This document shows positions 46,265 to 59,417 of a DNA stretch of 64,000 nt, one piece after another. The DNA is from Plazaster borealis (taxonomy: Eukaryota > Echinodermata > Asteroidea > Forcipulatida > Labidiasteridae): contig JAJGQC010000607.1 in the NCBI GenBank assembly GCA_021014325.1, positions 40,521-104,520 of the forward strand. The letters are read 5' to 3'. Position 1 is the first letter of the stretch. Each line of letters opens with the position of its first letter. The notes beneath the pieces were generated by a model. The model searched no databases, was not told where the DNA came from, and saw nothing but the letters and a program-made list of their open reading frames with translations. The position numbers and the translations under genes were made by a program.

Positions 46265-46345
46265 TTCTTAGCAGTCGATAAGCAGTCGATAAGCAGTCAA
46301 TAAGCAGTCAATAAGCAGTCGCTTAGCAGTCTTTCGCAGTCGCTT
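46265..46345 (+). repeat. 11 bp tandem repeat aagcagtcgat
   Basis: About seven copies of aagcagtcRat with drift; related gcagtc words are scattered over 46130-46560. Confidence 0.85.
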
Positions 46346-46995
46346 ATAAGCCTTCCCACAGCCGAAAAATGCAAATAAGCTCAGCCTTCATCTTCAGCTA
46401 AGCAGTCCTCGATAGGATGCTATAGCCCTAAATATAAGCAGTTGATTTTTTCTATGAAGGCAGTCGACTTTCTAAATGAAGCTCTATGAAGACTTATAAA
46501 AAGCAGTTGACTGTCTAAATGAAGCCTGATACAGTACGTTATATGAAGGCAATATAAGAAGTTGACTGTCTAAAACGCTCTATTTAATGGCTTTTATGTT
46601 GATATTTAAACATACGTATATTTTTGCACTACCATTGAATACATCAACACAGTTTTTACAAAAATTGACCTTCATTCATATCACGTAAAACAGCCCGTGT
46701 ATATGTACTGTATGTGCATTGAATACTTCCATGCTGTGGTTGGTGTGAGTGTGTGTACTGTAATGCAGGCCTCGATCTTTACCACGGTCAAAGGCCGCAT
46801 GCCCTTCCAAGTTGGCCATAATGCCACTTAAAAAATGCATGTTGCGGCCAACTTGGCCAGCGAGCACTTTTGTATTTACCTCTGTGTTTACATTGGTAAT
46901 TCAGCAGGATCCTTTACGTAAATCAGGACATTATGCTCTACATCCCGTTGTGACAATCATGCATCGTACAACAAGCTTTGCTTGAACATACATGT

Positions 46996-47375
46996 GACAA
47001 AAATGAAACCATAACATTATTGCCATCGCCGTGGCGTAGCATGGCTCGGAAGCGCAGTGCAAGCACTGATCTGGGGCGCAGACAGTGCAAGTTACACGTT
47101 GCAACTAGCGCGATTCCGATAATGTTCACGCATTCTGTATTTGAGGCCCGTATTTGAGGTCCAATCCTGCGGCCAAGCCGTGAATATGATTGAATTTACG
47201 GCTTGGTCGCAGAATTGGGCCTCAAATACGGCAATGTACAGAATGCGTGAACATTATCGGAATCGCGCTAGTTGCAACGTGTAACTTGCACTCACTGCGC
47301 CCTTCATCAGTGCTTCTTCTGCGCTTTCTGAACATGCTGCGGAGCGGTGACGGCAATAATATTATGGTCACCTGT
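46996..47375. mobile_element. Imperfect palindrome (foldback), about 380 bp
   Basis: 47008-47185 pairs with 47200-47370 around tgattgaattt; both arms carry cgcgctagttgcaacgtg or its complement. Likely a small foldback MITE. Local open frames on both strands are mirror products. Confidence 0.75.
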
Positions 47376-49760
47376 AAAAGAACAAACATATGCCACGCAT
47401 AAGTGGGGGACAAGTGAATGATGCGATGACTCTAAAATCGTAGCAGTATTATCAATTTTTGTTCGATTTCAATGACCTTGAAGTCACACAAAAAATAAAA
47501 AAATAATTAGTTGAATATTAATGGAAAGTTAAATCAGCTTTACATATAGCTTTCAAATTGCGGGCCTACATTTAATTCATTTTCCCAGAATCCCAGCACT
47601 TATTTTTATGAATGAAAATGTAATATTCTTCAACGTTTTTACATGCCGATCTCCAAAAACGTCCCTCAAAAGTAAGCCTTCACACAATCGTGTAAAAAGC
47701 GCAAAAGGGATGCTTTTCTCAAGGAAGGTTTAAAATGCCAAAAGGTTTAAACTGAAAAGTTATTTTCCAAAAAATGTATGAATCAAATAACTAAAAATTA
47801 ACCACAGTTAGACTTGTTGTATATCAGTGGCCTAAACATTAATGGACTCATAATTTTTGAAAATTTTAATCAAATGATTATATTTTGAAAGTGATATCTA
47901 TTAGTGTAATTTTTCTAAATCCAAAATTTTTAAGGGATATACAAATTGTTTTAAATGTTAGATCTGTTGAAATCGTACAAATGTACAATACTTTAAAGGG
48001 CCCAAACATTGTGACCTAGATTGTAGGTGCGTGTACACTGGCTGTAAATAAATGTAAATTGAAGATTTAGAAACAATTGGCCTTGGTGCCCTGTGGTATT
48101 TTGAAGAGGGCAAGGCCAAAGTGGCCTGCCCTTTTTTGTCCCAAGATCGAGACCTGGTAATGTACACCCCAAATTGACAAAGTTAGCCAATAAAATCCAT
48201 TTTGGCATAAAAATCGAGCTGGATCCATATATCTGACGTATCCAACTGTACTATTTTTTTCAATTACGCAATCACTTTATTACGTTCAAGCCGAACACCG
48301 TGAGTTTGTCCACAAACTCTAAATTTCTAGTTTTCTTTCTTTTTCCTCAATGGTTACCATTGGAGCTTTTTTGTGACCTTCGTATTTTGACAATTTTTGA
48401 GTTGTTCAACCGATTGAATTTGCATCGTAGTGAAACGAGTCCAACCTGGGCTAAACATACGTTACATACACTACATGTAATGCACTGTAGGCAGTATTTA
48501 CAGTGTACGTGTTGTGTACGCCTGTACGGTTTACATGTATTCTTTACCTAAATGAAGTCACACTAAAACCTGTATTTCCACTCACACTACAATGTATGCG
48601 TATTTCCTGATTTCTAATGAATGAAACTATTGTAGACTTTTATGACCGAGTTTAACATTTTGAAACCTGACAAATGAAAACAAAATTTCCTACATTACTC
48701 GCCTCCGTCCCTGGTGGTAGAATTACATGTACATAGTGGATCACACAAGCAAAACAACTTTGTTCCCATATTACATGGATGTTTGGCTCACTTTGTTTGG
48801 AGCATCCATATCAGGAGCATACATTTTGAGGGCTCCGCTCACGCTCTGAAAACCTCATGGCATTCTGTCACAGCCTGTCAGAGGATGCACATGTAGTGCA
48901 AAAGTTTTACAATCTACTGTCATCCCTCCTCCGCCCCATTTCGCCCCCCCTCCTTTTGTTGTTGGCGTTTTTTGGTTTGGGGTACATTCCGTCAACATAA
49001 CAAGGCAATCATATTTATTGGTGGGGGGGGGGTAATGTACAGTCACATTTTAAACAGTAATTGTGAAGTTCGGACTCGGTAACAGCACCCGGTATTTACA
49101 CTGGGTGCTATTATTCCACATGCTTTACACACGTATGTCCCATGGGATTCGTCGTGCGACATCCGGTCTGACCTTGCGCATTCGTGTCTTTGTGTAAACA
49201 ACGCGCGATTTATGTCAACAATGCGAGAAAACAGGGCGCCCGCGCGCGGTCAAAATGCATTCGCGGGCTTTGAGATTTCAAAAGTTTTTAAACGGACTAA
49301 TCAAAGAAAGGGAATGTAAGACTGGCCGGAAAGATAACCTAATGAATGTTGAACACCCCAATCGATTCCCCAGTATCCAATCATCATTCTAGGATAAGCG
49401 TCACCTTCTATTAATACGTAGATCTGATGTAGCGCTCGATTTTCTTGGACGCACTTCACGGTAAATAATCACCGTTTTTGTTTACTTTATCCCAAATCCC
49501 CACCCAAAATATCTTTAAAATATAAACAAAAATAAAACATAGATTGTATAATTGTGCGCAAATCTACGAAAATCCCATTATTTTAACTTCCTTTTCCAGG
49601 TTATTTCATGAATGACGTTGGTTTTGGTTTTAGAGCTAAACTTTTTTAACGGTACAGTGTGTAATTCGTCAAGGTCATTGGGGTCATTTGTAATTTGACA
49701 CCGTTATATTTCACGAGAAGCGCGTTCGGCACAAACAAAGCCGAACGGCGCGCCGTGAAA
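47376..49760. other. Non-coding region, GC-rich toward right
   Basis: No exon. A gggccttggtgccctgt-type repeat lies at 48080-48130 (relatives near 46780, 60075 and 61740). From 49150 CpG density rises, including a cgcgcgcggtc run near 49240 and ggcgcgccgt near 49747, which suits a promoter for the gene starting at 49761. Confidence 0.45.
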
Positions 49761-50850
49761 ATGAAGTGTTTGTCGGGTGCGTTTGTTATGGGTAGTTCGT
49801 GTCGCTCGGTCTTCACTCGTAGTATTGTACCTGGGTAAACATGGGATTTGTATGGGGCATGTAGGTGCTTAATGCTTTAAACATGGCCATTTACTTTATT
49901 GGCAATTACCATGGAAGTAATTCGGACATAAAGCAGGCTTAAAATAATAGTTAAACATAAATGCGACCTATATTTCTACAAAGGATCAGTGTATTGATGC
50001 ATGAAAAAAAACAAAAAACATTAGAAACATAATTATTCAGACTGAGAATGTTTAACAGCCCCACACCAGGCTTAATCAAATCAAACGGGCTATGCTCACC
50101 TTTATTTTATTTATTGTTTCAAAACATTTATCCATCACAAGTAACTAGCTTTTAAAGAATATAAAGCCTAAAGTCAAAGATGAAAGCTAGTAACACTGTA
50201 CATGTACTGTATATTCACATTTACAAATTTGAAAAACAGCAACTTTTCAACTAGCAATGTTGTCTTTTTTTTGGGGGGGGGGGGTAATGAAACAACTCCA
50301 TGTATTATTTTAAATTTGATTACACTAAAAGAAGTTGCAAGGACTTTTTTTGTTTTGTTTTAGTTTAACTGATTAAATAATACAAAAAGGACAATTTGTT
50401 GTTATTTCTTAAACACAGATTATACATGGATGAGCACAAGACAATTCTGAAATGTAATGCACTGTTTGTACAAATTCTGTCCTACAGCTAAAAGCCGGTA
50501 CAGAAAAGAAGCAGAAAAATCCATCGAGAGACAGCCCTAGAACCCCCCCCCCCCCGCACTTCTTATTTTGAGCCATTGTCAAGTACATGTAGTACTAGTA
50601 GTACACCCCCATCAGATGTAAAATTTGAAACAGGGAACAGAAACGACTGCTGAAGGGATACAACATTCTGACTGAAGGCAAAAATGCCATGCATCGACAA
50701 CAACAAGATGTCGTGGCGGATATCGTCATTGCCGAGAACCTCCCTGTTTCATTCCCTGATGACGTCAATGGAGGAGTTACCATCAAGCCAACACGCTGTG
50801 TAGCTGTGAAGTCCCTCATCACTAAAGTAAAACAGCAACTAGATGCCTAA
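49761..50850 (+). CDS. Candidate small two-exon gene, function unknown
   Basis: Exon 1 49761-49834 starts at an ATG just after a CpG-rich stretch and ends CCTGG|GTAAAC (phase 2). Exon 2 50634-50850 starts after TTGAAACAG and ends with TAA. They join in frame to 96 residues; exon 2 reads EQKRLLKGYNILTEGKNAMH, later VIAENLPVSFPDDVNGGVTI and KVKQQLDA. Composition looks protein-like and helical at both ends. The exon 2 acceptor is weak and no family is recognised. The transposon-type relict 400 bp downstream on the same strand could be part of the same unit. Confidence 0.35.
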
Positions 50851-51249
50851 GAGAAGTAAGACAAAATTTGATGCTTATTTGTATGAGTTTTTGGGGGTTT
50901 TTCAGAACAAAATTTAATATTACCTTTAAAATTATTATTTGCTCTTTTTTCCTAACAGGACCAACAAGCTAACTTGATACGAGGGCAACATGCCACATGA
51001 CGAGGTTTGGGTCAAAATTGGAAACAAGGCGGGCGGGACGATCAAACAAATGTTTTAGATTGCCAAAGTTGGTTGTCCCAATTGCCCTTTGACACACCTT
51101 CGACACATATGATCAGGGAGCCCATGTTAAGGATTTCGCTGACACAGGTAAATAGTTTGCAAATCGTATTTAAATCAACAGAGTAAAAATAGATGAATGA
51201 ATGCAATGGAAGTGAATATGAGGTAATATTGCATTTACCTTTATGACAG

Positions 51250-52015
51250 GTCTGCCAACTCAGACTACACATCAGTCTCGGGTTATACCTCAAGCATGTC
51301 ATGACCTTGACAAGCAAGTGGCATCTGTGTTGGCCTACGAGATGAACATCACACCGAGGAAGAAAATCCAGCACTTGGCTCCTGCTTCAATAGTGTCGTC
51401 TCTGTGTTGAAAAGGGCTCAGCAATTACATCTGCAGGCAGAGGCCTTCGATGGGGAAATCCGTCTCAAAGTCAAAGAACTTCTGGACACCATCATGTCAC
51501 CTGTGGAGGAAGTGCATGCAGAGATCCAATCTTACAACGACTCCACTGTGGAACCAACAAGAACATCTGGTAAGTTTTCATAAACATAAAATGTAAATCT
51601 GATAAGCTTTTATTATCAAGTGCACAAGGCTTTCTATGAAATAAATTTGACCATACATTATTTTTTTCAGTTGGCGGAAGCAAAGGCCCTCCATGAAATC
51701 GCATTGTCCCGGGAGGCCCAGCTGTGAGCCAAAAGATTAACAACTACCTGGCTTACTTCCGCATCTCCTTTTCCATCTGGGAATGCAATGCCGAAGATGC
51801 ATCTACTTGAAGACCATGTCACTCCATGGCTGTGACAGTGGCACTTTGGTCTAGAATTCAATGGCGGGTATGGAAGAGGGGAATCTGTCCATGCCCATCT
51901 CAACACCCTCCGGCATGATGTCCGAGGACTGCATGAAGAGGTGGATATTCTGCAGTCTGTCATTGAGTCTCATTGGGTCATGACCAGCCCTGCCTACGCA
52001 CCACCCGCTGCCTTT
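51250..52015 (+). pseudogene. Decayed transposon-associated ORF
   Basis: Frames shift and stops interrupt, but coding text is clear. 51255-51417 reads THQSRVIPQACHDLDKQVAS and on. 51330-51570 in another frame reads SVLKRAQQLHLQAEAFDGEI and ends at a donor GTAAGT (51571). From the acceptor near 51670, 51790-52010 reads MPKMHLLEDHVTPWL, stop, QWHFGLEFNGGYGRGESVHA and HLNTLRHDVRGLHEEVDILQ. The PKMHLLEDHV...GESVHxxxN pattern recurs in uncharacterised, transposon-associated proteins of cnidarians and echinoderms, from memory of such sequences. It is inactive here. Confidence 0.55.
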
Positions 52016-54160
52016 TTAAAAAAAAATTTTTTTTATTAATTTCCACACAACCACAAATTTCAATAAAGAACTTGTCATTTTCTCAAGTGTAAACAATAAA
52101 TTTGTATCTTAATCTTTAGCGTATAAGCCGCAACATTTTTGAAGATCAAAATCAATATATTATGCGGCTTATACGTCAAAGATTATGGTACAAAAAACAG
52201 CTGTAAATTTCTCCTTTTAAGAAAATGTGCATACAGGAATTGAAAAAAAATGTTGACTTTAAATAATTTGAAACACTGCGATTCTTTGGTTTTTCACTTA
52301 TAATTTTCTTTCTCAAGCAAATTGCGAAAGTGAGGCAAATTTCCTTGTGTCACAATAAGAAAAAACCCTGTTTTGTTTGCATCAAAAATTTGCTTTGTAT
52401 TTGCTTTCGTCAAGTATTAACCGAGCTTACAATATTATAGAACTACATCATGTACCATACTGATGACATGACATCATGGTTTGTTCACCAGTTTCCTTCA
52501 CCGTAATTAAAACATGAAGCTATCAGCACATTTGTTATTTTTAACCATATACTTTTCGAAACCTGTGTTTTCATTTAATCCCCAAAGAGTCCAAGGAATT
52601 TATTAATGAATTATAAAAATTATTTTTACGAGAATGGTTACTTATTTATTTTTCATCTTGCAATGATGCAATCAGATGTCGGTCACTTCTTACTCAAGTC
52701 GCCGTACCCAAAATATCATACCCAGGTCGCTTCACCCGTAAGCGAAGTCACTTACCTCAATTGTCTGAGTCATGTGGCCGCCCGAATCAATAAAATTGTT
52801 TTGAAAAGAAGAAAAAAATGTGGACGGCGCCAATCAATAAAAATTGTTTTGAAAAGAAGAAAAAATGAATCATGAATAGAGTAACATTAAACATGAGGAT
52901 GACAATTTACGAAGGTTGTTTTAACAATTGTACCCAACCCAAGTCAAGTCATACGTGTATGACTTGGCTTAGGTATGAAGTGACCGACATTCATGAAAAT
53001 GGGAAGATGATTTAGAACAATTAAAAAAATAGGATGGGATATTTTTTTCTTCATTCACCCCAAAAACCCTGTAAAAATTAAAGTCAACATACATGATGAT
53101 CAAGCATTTCTGAATCTGAATTAGTCAGCAAAGCATCCTAGTTGAAGCATTGAACAAGGAAGTAGATCTTTCCATGTTCACATTTCATGATCACTGCCCC
53201 AATACAATAGTAGTATTAAGTGATTAACATGATCATCGATTTGTTGTGTAAGTTTAATAATGGGAAGATGCCTAATAAAATATTAATAAATAATAATGCA
53301 AGCAGGAATAATCCTTCATGTTCATCCACTATATTTTACAATAAATAGCAGACTGCTAAATAGCTGAGAATGACTAAATACCTGAAAAGTCTAGCCTCTC
53401 CACCTGTTTTCTTCACCAGCTAAGCGTCCCACGCCATTACATGTCAATGCACACAACGACTGCCGAATTGCCAACGTGTGGCTAGGCTGGGCTTCTTATC
53501 TTGAAGACGCCGGTGTCAAGTTACATTACTCATGACCCCTCATGGCTGCATTTAGTGTGGTCGACCATGTACTGCCTGGTGGCTAAGCTAACGGAAATCT
53601 TTAACAAATGTGCAATTTTTCTGCAGAAAATGGACTTTCAAGAATTCTAAGCGATCCTGTTTACGTACAAACTTACTATTTTGATGAAGAAAGATGCCAG
53701 AAAATGCCATATTCATGAACAAATTTACGATTGAAAAAAAAAGTTTAGCTCTCTTCTGCGATATACAGGATCGTTATAAACATCCTCGTTCATGATATTT
53801 CAGATTCCATATCCCCCTCAAATTGCGCTTTTAAAAAAACCGACAAATGCCTGAATTATTCACAAAAACGTATTTTTGGGTACAAAATTGTCCTATTTTG
53901 GAGCGACGGTCATATCGTCCAACAATCATATGTTTACAAAAATTAAACGACGAACGTAAACATCGAACAAGGCTTTGCTAATGCATATTCATTAAAATGA
54001 CTATGGCTCCTCCTTCGCCCTCTTAAAACCGCCTCCTTATCGATGAGTCATGCTTTGTTTTCTTAGAACTAAAAATACATATGCATGAGCAGTTAATTTC
54101 CACGTGATATGACGTTTTTCGCGCGTGCGCTTGAGATATACCGCGGTGTACATACGTGTA
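52016..54160. other. Non-coding region
   Basis: No supported gene. An acceptor followed by KRPTPLHVNAHNDCRIANVW and a stop at 53418-53535 (plus) could be a last exon of unknown type. A short direct repeat aaaattgttttgaaaagaag occurs at 52790 and 52838. Confidence 0.4.
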
Positions 54161-54407
54161 CATAGACCTTATTTAAGATAGCAAAAATCCGGCGTCTGCA
54201 AAGGATTGTGGGAGATATTTTGCACCTCGCAGTCGTCCATGCAGTTAGCAACGCACACGGCGTGGAGAACTAGCTCGTCGTGTCACCGTCACGTATGTTT
54301 GTAAACATTGAGTTTGTTTGTAAACATTGTGGTGGACGGCATGCTGCGCTGAAACCTCCATGCTTTGCTTTAATTTAGTCATGTTAGATGATTAAACTAC
54401 GACATTA

Positions 54408-56012
54408 ATGCCGTCGGACCACAAGTGTGTGCTTTGCGACAACGGAAGAAACAGGGACAGGTACGTCTAGGTCCATGTTCTTTTAATTTAATAAAATATC
54501 AATAAATAAATGTCGTTATTAAATCATCAACCCCAACAACATACAACTTGTAGGCTACAATTTGAGTATTGTAATGTAGGCTAGATTTATGTGTGATTGG
54601 TGGTAGAAAGAAACTTAATAATAATACTAGATCCTCCACATTTTTTATTAGAGATGACAAATTGATTGCTAATTAATTTGCTCATATATAGTCATGACTG
54701 ACTTGCAGGAACTCTACTGCCCTTACATTCAATGTATTTCACACAGGTTTGCAGGGAATTCTGTCTTGTAGTGTGCAATAGAGGCATTCTTCCTTATACA
54801 GCTAGTGCTTACACAGCTAGTGCAGAAGTTTGGAATGATAATCACAAGTACAAAAGTTGGACGTAATAAGTTAGTAGAGCCATGAAAGTGAGCCTAGAAT
54901 GCTATCACAAAATTACCAGTTGTCAAGTTTTAAAGCATTGTGTTTAGTTTGAGTTTAGGGAAAATAATATAACAAAAGATCTTCTGAATTGATGTGACTT
55001 TTCAATGATCTTTGAAAATGGAACAACATTACTTGTTGCAAGTATATCATACAAAAAACTGTTATTTTAAATGTGAACTGGATTAGACAACAGTACCAGT
55101 CAGATATTTAAAAACAATTACAACAATTTTCTCAAAATTGAAAATAATCTTATCATTCTTAAGGTATCTTTGTTTTTAATCACCGGTGTTCAGGCAAATA
55201 CAGGAGAGGCACACGTAGACTTAAAGCTTGAAGTGTCAGAGATTTTATAAACATGCAAATTGCAATATCATTACTTTTCAGATGGATCATAATGCCACAT
55301 ATACTTGAGCTTCAATTTCATTCTCCCAAATTGAGGACTTCACAAAATGGGAGAATAAAATTGATATCGAGAATTTCAAGGTGACAAAGTACACGAAGAT
55401 CTGTAGTAACCACTTCAAGTAAGTGCATCTCATTTCTGACTTAACAAATATGACAGGTCATCAAATAAGATACATGTAATTACCTGAAAGATAAATCACA
55501 AAAAACTAAGGGAATAAATGAGTGGTTAAACTCTGCGAAAAATATAAGAATAAAAGATACATTATGTCCTCAGTCAACACGGTTTCATTAGAATAATCTA
55601 TGTGATTAATTCAAATGTAAATAAATTTATGGGGGAAGGACATAGGTACTTCATAATACATTTGTCAAATTAATCTTCAACTGCAGTAAGTATAAAGCAT
55701 TGTAAAAACTAAAACAAGTGCACTGTTCATTTACCAGATAACTCAACCTTTTTGTTTTTTCTGTGGATATTTTTTGTAACAGTGCAAGTTCATACCCCAC
55801 ACGTTTTTATGATTACTGGGGAAATGTTGCTAGATCAACTGGCTAATCTCCTGATGGTATTCTAGAGTAAAAGATCTGAATTATTTTATTGCCATCACAT
55901 AATACATATTTCTTTTCTTGTTTTCTTTTTTTAATTCAGATTTGCAAAGCCACTTCAAAATTCTGCTGTCCCTTTGCAATATTTGAGGGGTACCACAAGT
56001 GCACGGATATAG
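54408..56012 (+). pseudogene. THAP-domain gene, three exons, one-base frameshift
   Basis: Exons 54408-54460, 55282-55418 and 55940-56012. Exon 1 reads MPSDHKCVLCDNGRNRD with C-x2-C. Exon 2 in its later frame reads EDFTKWENKIDIENFKVTKY then TKICSNHF, the W and C-x2-H of a THAP finger. Exon 3 continues KFAKPLQNSAVPLQYLRGTT to a stop. Donors GTACGT and GTAAGT and acceptors TTACTTTTCAG and TTTAATTCAG are good, and exons 2 and 3 join in phase. The total coding length is one base short of a multiple of three: entering exon 2 in exon 1's phase, the frame is wrong before the W. A decayed copy or an assembly error is implied. THAP fingers bind DNA in transposases and host regulators. Confidence 0.65.
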
Positions 56013-56264
56013 CAGAGTCCTGTAGATGGAGAGAGTTGGATTGATATTTTGCATTATACTTTAAATGAAATGTCAAACACTCTTAGGAAAGGGCAGACTC
56101 AATTATGTAGGATCATAAATGTGGGACCTGCTCAGAATACACCAAGTGTCCTTTTATGCGAGTTAAAGAAATGCTATTATACCTTCATGTTTTAAAATGA
56201 ATTTAATCATGTTAAGAAGTGAAAATTATGGATGTACGGGTACAGGTGGCATATGTGTACTCAC

Positions 56265-56384
56265 CTACAATGTCACTTATCGGATGGTACTCCACACCAT
56301 GTACACACCCTCTGGAAAGTGCCATACTTCTACCTTCCCGTAGTGCCTTCTGTCCACCTGTATATATGCCCACATCTTGGTTTC
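56265..56384 (-). pseudogene. Inner exon of the SAP-like gene
   Basis: A 120 nt open exon (acceptor TTATCCACTAG, donor GTGAGT, phase 1 to 1) reads NQDVGIYTGGQKALREGRSM then ALSRGCVHGVEYHPISDIV. Its entry phase equals the phase of the donor at 59418. The G-x-V-H-x-V-x-Y-H pattern recalls the region before the SWIM finger in SAP-SWIM-YqaJ proteins of invertebrates, from memory. No SWIM or nuclease part is found further along, so the gene looks internally deleted. Confidence 0.45.
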
Positions 56385-57402
56385 CTAGTGGATAATGGCA
56401 TCAGGTAATTAGCTAAAGAAAACTGTTTTAGAAAAAAGGCAATGTGGTTAGGTTAGTTAGCATGAGGAGAACTGTCTAGGAAGTCTACCATATTCTTAAA
56501 CTGTAAATATAATGTATAAAGTCTAAGACGCAAGTCATGTATACACTTATTATTTATTACCAATGATGCCATTTGGAACTTTTTGTATTGCATAATTTGA
56601 ACCAAATGACAAGTTAAAAAAATTGAAGGTAAATTGTTTAGCATTTACATGAAAAGTGTCATAAATTGCGTGATCTTACATGTCATAGGTGACCCCATTC
56701 TTTTGTTGAAATAGGAACTTCATGAAAAGGTTATTTTGGTTCGCTTTGGTATATTAGGCATTTAAATTGATCAAACTCAATAAATCATTTATATAGAAAC
56801 AAAGTTTGAATAATATGAACAGTACACGATCTTAGATCAAATACATATTTTGAAATAGTGTAATACTGGTAGCCACAATGCTCTCAATATGTACAAAACT
56901 TTGTGCACCACTAGATTTATGTGTGCTTAGTCCCAGTGCCAGTTGACATAGTTTCCAAGATCTTGACTTATGTATGATAATCTTCTGCAGTAGCTATCCA
57001 ACTCTCTGAATTAAATGATGCATTGATCAACCGGGATGGGGTTGGGGGATGAGGGACGCTTGCACAGGCATCATCGTCAATACCACTCATGTCAACGGTG
57101 TATTCATCATGTGTACATCATTCAGCAAAAGTAATCTGTAGTTTATAGACTGGGTGGAAATAAAAGTATTGTGGTCATTGAATATAATGTTATACTTCGG
57201 TATGTTGCCTTGGGAGTTATAAGGAATCTAGTGGAATATAAATGAACTTTATTTACCAAAAACAATTTGGTTGTTCACATTTGGTTGTTTACATTTGTCT
57301 GCCTTAGTGCATTTATAAAGAGGAAATAAAAGGTGTCACGACTTTGGAAATCAAATGCAACTGGACATGTTATAAATGGAATAAATGATGTTCTGTACAA
57401 GA
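56385..57402. other. Interior of inverted-repeat segment
   Basis: No exon or repeat recognised. Confidence 0.4.
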
Positions 57403-57473
57403 CGCCTGGTGTGGGGCTCAACCCACGACCAAGGATTAATAATCCCATGCTCTACCAACTGAGCTAACCAGGC
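57403..57473 (-). tRNA. tRNA-Lys-like gene or pseudogene, anticodon ATT
   Basis: A 71 nt cloverleaf can be drawn: acceptor stem GCCTGGT/ACCAGGC, D arm GCTC/GAGC with AGTTGGTA loop, anticodon stem with one mismatch, loop TTATTAA, and T stem GTGGG/CCCAC. The sequence is closest to a tRNA-Lys pattern, but the anticodon reads ATT (Asn codon) and the T loop lacks one base (TTGAGC), so it is probably a pseudogene or a tRNA-derived repeat. Confidence 0.5.
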
Positions 57474-59417
57474 TGTGATTTAATCATTACAGGACAATAT
57501 GGGTATATTTTCCATTAAATACATGTACATTTAGAACTTACCTCTGAATTAGTTTTGAATGTCTATTTGTTACCATTTCAAATATTTGTAACAAAATATT
57601 TTTGAAGGAAGGAAATTGTAAATAAATATTTTTGTAAACAAATAATGGAAAAAAGTGTCACAGGTTTGGATTTATTTACAGCAAGAGTTAAATTATGTGT
57701 ACCCACAGTGATCAATGAAACCTTTAAACTCTCACCATAAAATGGGTCAAATAGTTACAGATGCTGTTAGAACGTGACCAATTGAACAATATTGTTTTCA
57801 CACCAACCCTGGAGTTAAATTCACAACATGCATGATATGGAATTCACAAACTAGAATTTGTCACAGATGTTATACATCAGTTGCAATTTGATAGACTTTT
57901 ATCATGCTGCAGTCATCTTTAGATTCCATTCCAAACAATGAGACCCTATTAATAACTTGCAAGTTTAATCTGTCAGAGTCTTTGTGTGAACAAGGACTCT
58001 GACGTATGCATGACATGTCTGACAAAGTTGGCTGCAGCTTGATAAAGATCTATTGTTTTAATGTTGGCTTTGTGGAAGTCATGAGACAGCTTACATAAAA
58101 GTTGCTCTGGCAGTACTGAACCCATTATCAGTGGGCCCTGAACCACCTGACCACAGTGCCAGTCTACTTACTTGTTAAATTATATCCAGATTTTGAAGAT
58201 GCAGATTTTGCAGAGAATCTCATTATTTTAGGTGCTCACAATACTTCTTCTCTGATGACTTTCAACAAAATGGTGGCATCCATCACCCACTTAAACTGCA
58301 AATGAGACCTATCAATAGATACAAATTTAGAATCAAGTTTAAAAGATTTACAAAATGTATTATTTATGAAGAATATAAAAGCAGAGTTACTGTATTAATA
58401 GTCCTCAACATGGCTTTATTAGTCTATAATAACCAAAAATGTATTAATTGGGATAGTTGCCTCAAAACAATATTAGTCCCATGATGATACTTCAAGTAAA
58501 CCAAACTGGTTTATTTTTTTGAGGATGCCCAATGCAGTAATCTTTTAATGTTCCCATGAAAGCATATTTCATTGAATCAATAATTAACTTATTTGAAACA
58601 AACATTTTTATATTCTTTCTCAAGTTCCTACCTGAAGAAGGGCTTCACTCATGTGACTCGTCTCGCTTTTACAAATTATAAACCTACAAAAACTCATGGT
58701 CCAATGTTAAAATTAAAGACAAAATAATTTAAACATACTATTATTACAGTACCAGTAGGGCCCAACAATAAAGCTTTATTGAACATCACAATTTGATGCT
58801 TTATAGTGCAGTGTACTGTGGTATCATTTTTGTGATACATGCACAAAGTATTGTGCACAAAGTCATGTTCAGACAACACGTGTACATCAAACTTAAACCC
58901 TTGATGACAACTGTTTATGCTAGTTTAGGACCCTAGACCAGTTGTCATACTTGTCATGTCATGATCTACACTGTACATAGCATAGTAATATGTAACCATG
59001 GTATAACCATGGAGGTAGAAATAGATTTCTACCTCAAAAGCTCAATGGTATAACCCAGAATTGGTCACTATAATTTTGAACAATCAGTGGTACATAGGCC
59101 CTAATAAAAAGTTGATGGTGAGAAATAAGGAAAAAGTATCGTCTACCACATCAAGTTAAAACAAAACTGTAAGGATAATATTGAAAGCTATTCTATTATT
59201 ACTACTAGGTCTATTACTACGCCCACGCTATTGCTGATTAGTGATTTTAATATTATATGGCCTACAAAAAATACAATCGAATCAAGACAATGTAACCATG
59301 GACTTAGTACTAGAATTAGTTAGAACGATTGTATTTTTTTGTAACACAGTCCTCGATCATCATGACATTGTCAATGTTTCTCTGTCTCTGTTTGTACAAC
59401 AGAAAGAAATGTCTTAC
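57474..59417. other. Interior of inverted-repeat segment
   Basis: AT-rich, no exon recognised. Confidence 0.4.

Noticed and set aside
47190..47413. Mirror ORFs at the 47 kb palindrome
   Set aside because: Produced by the inverted repeat itself.
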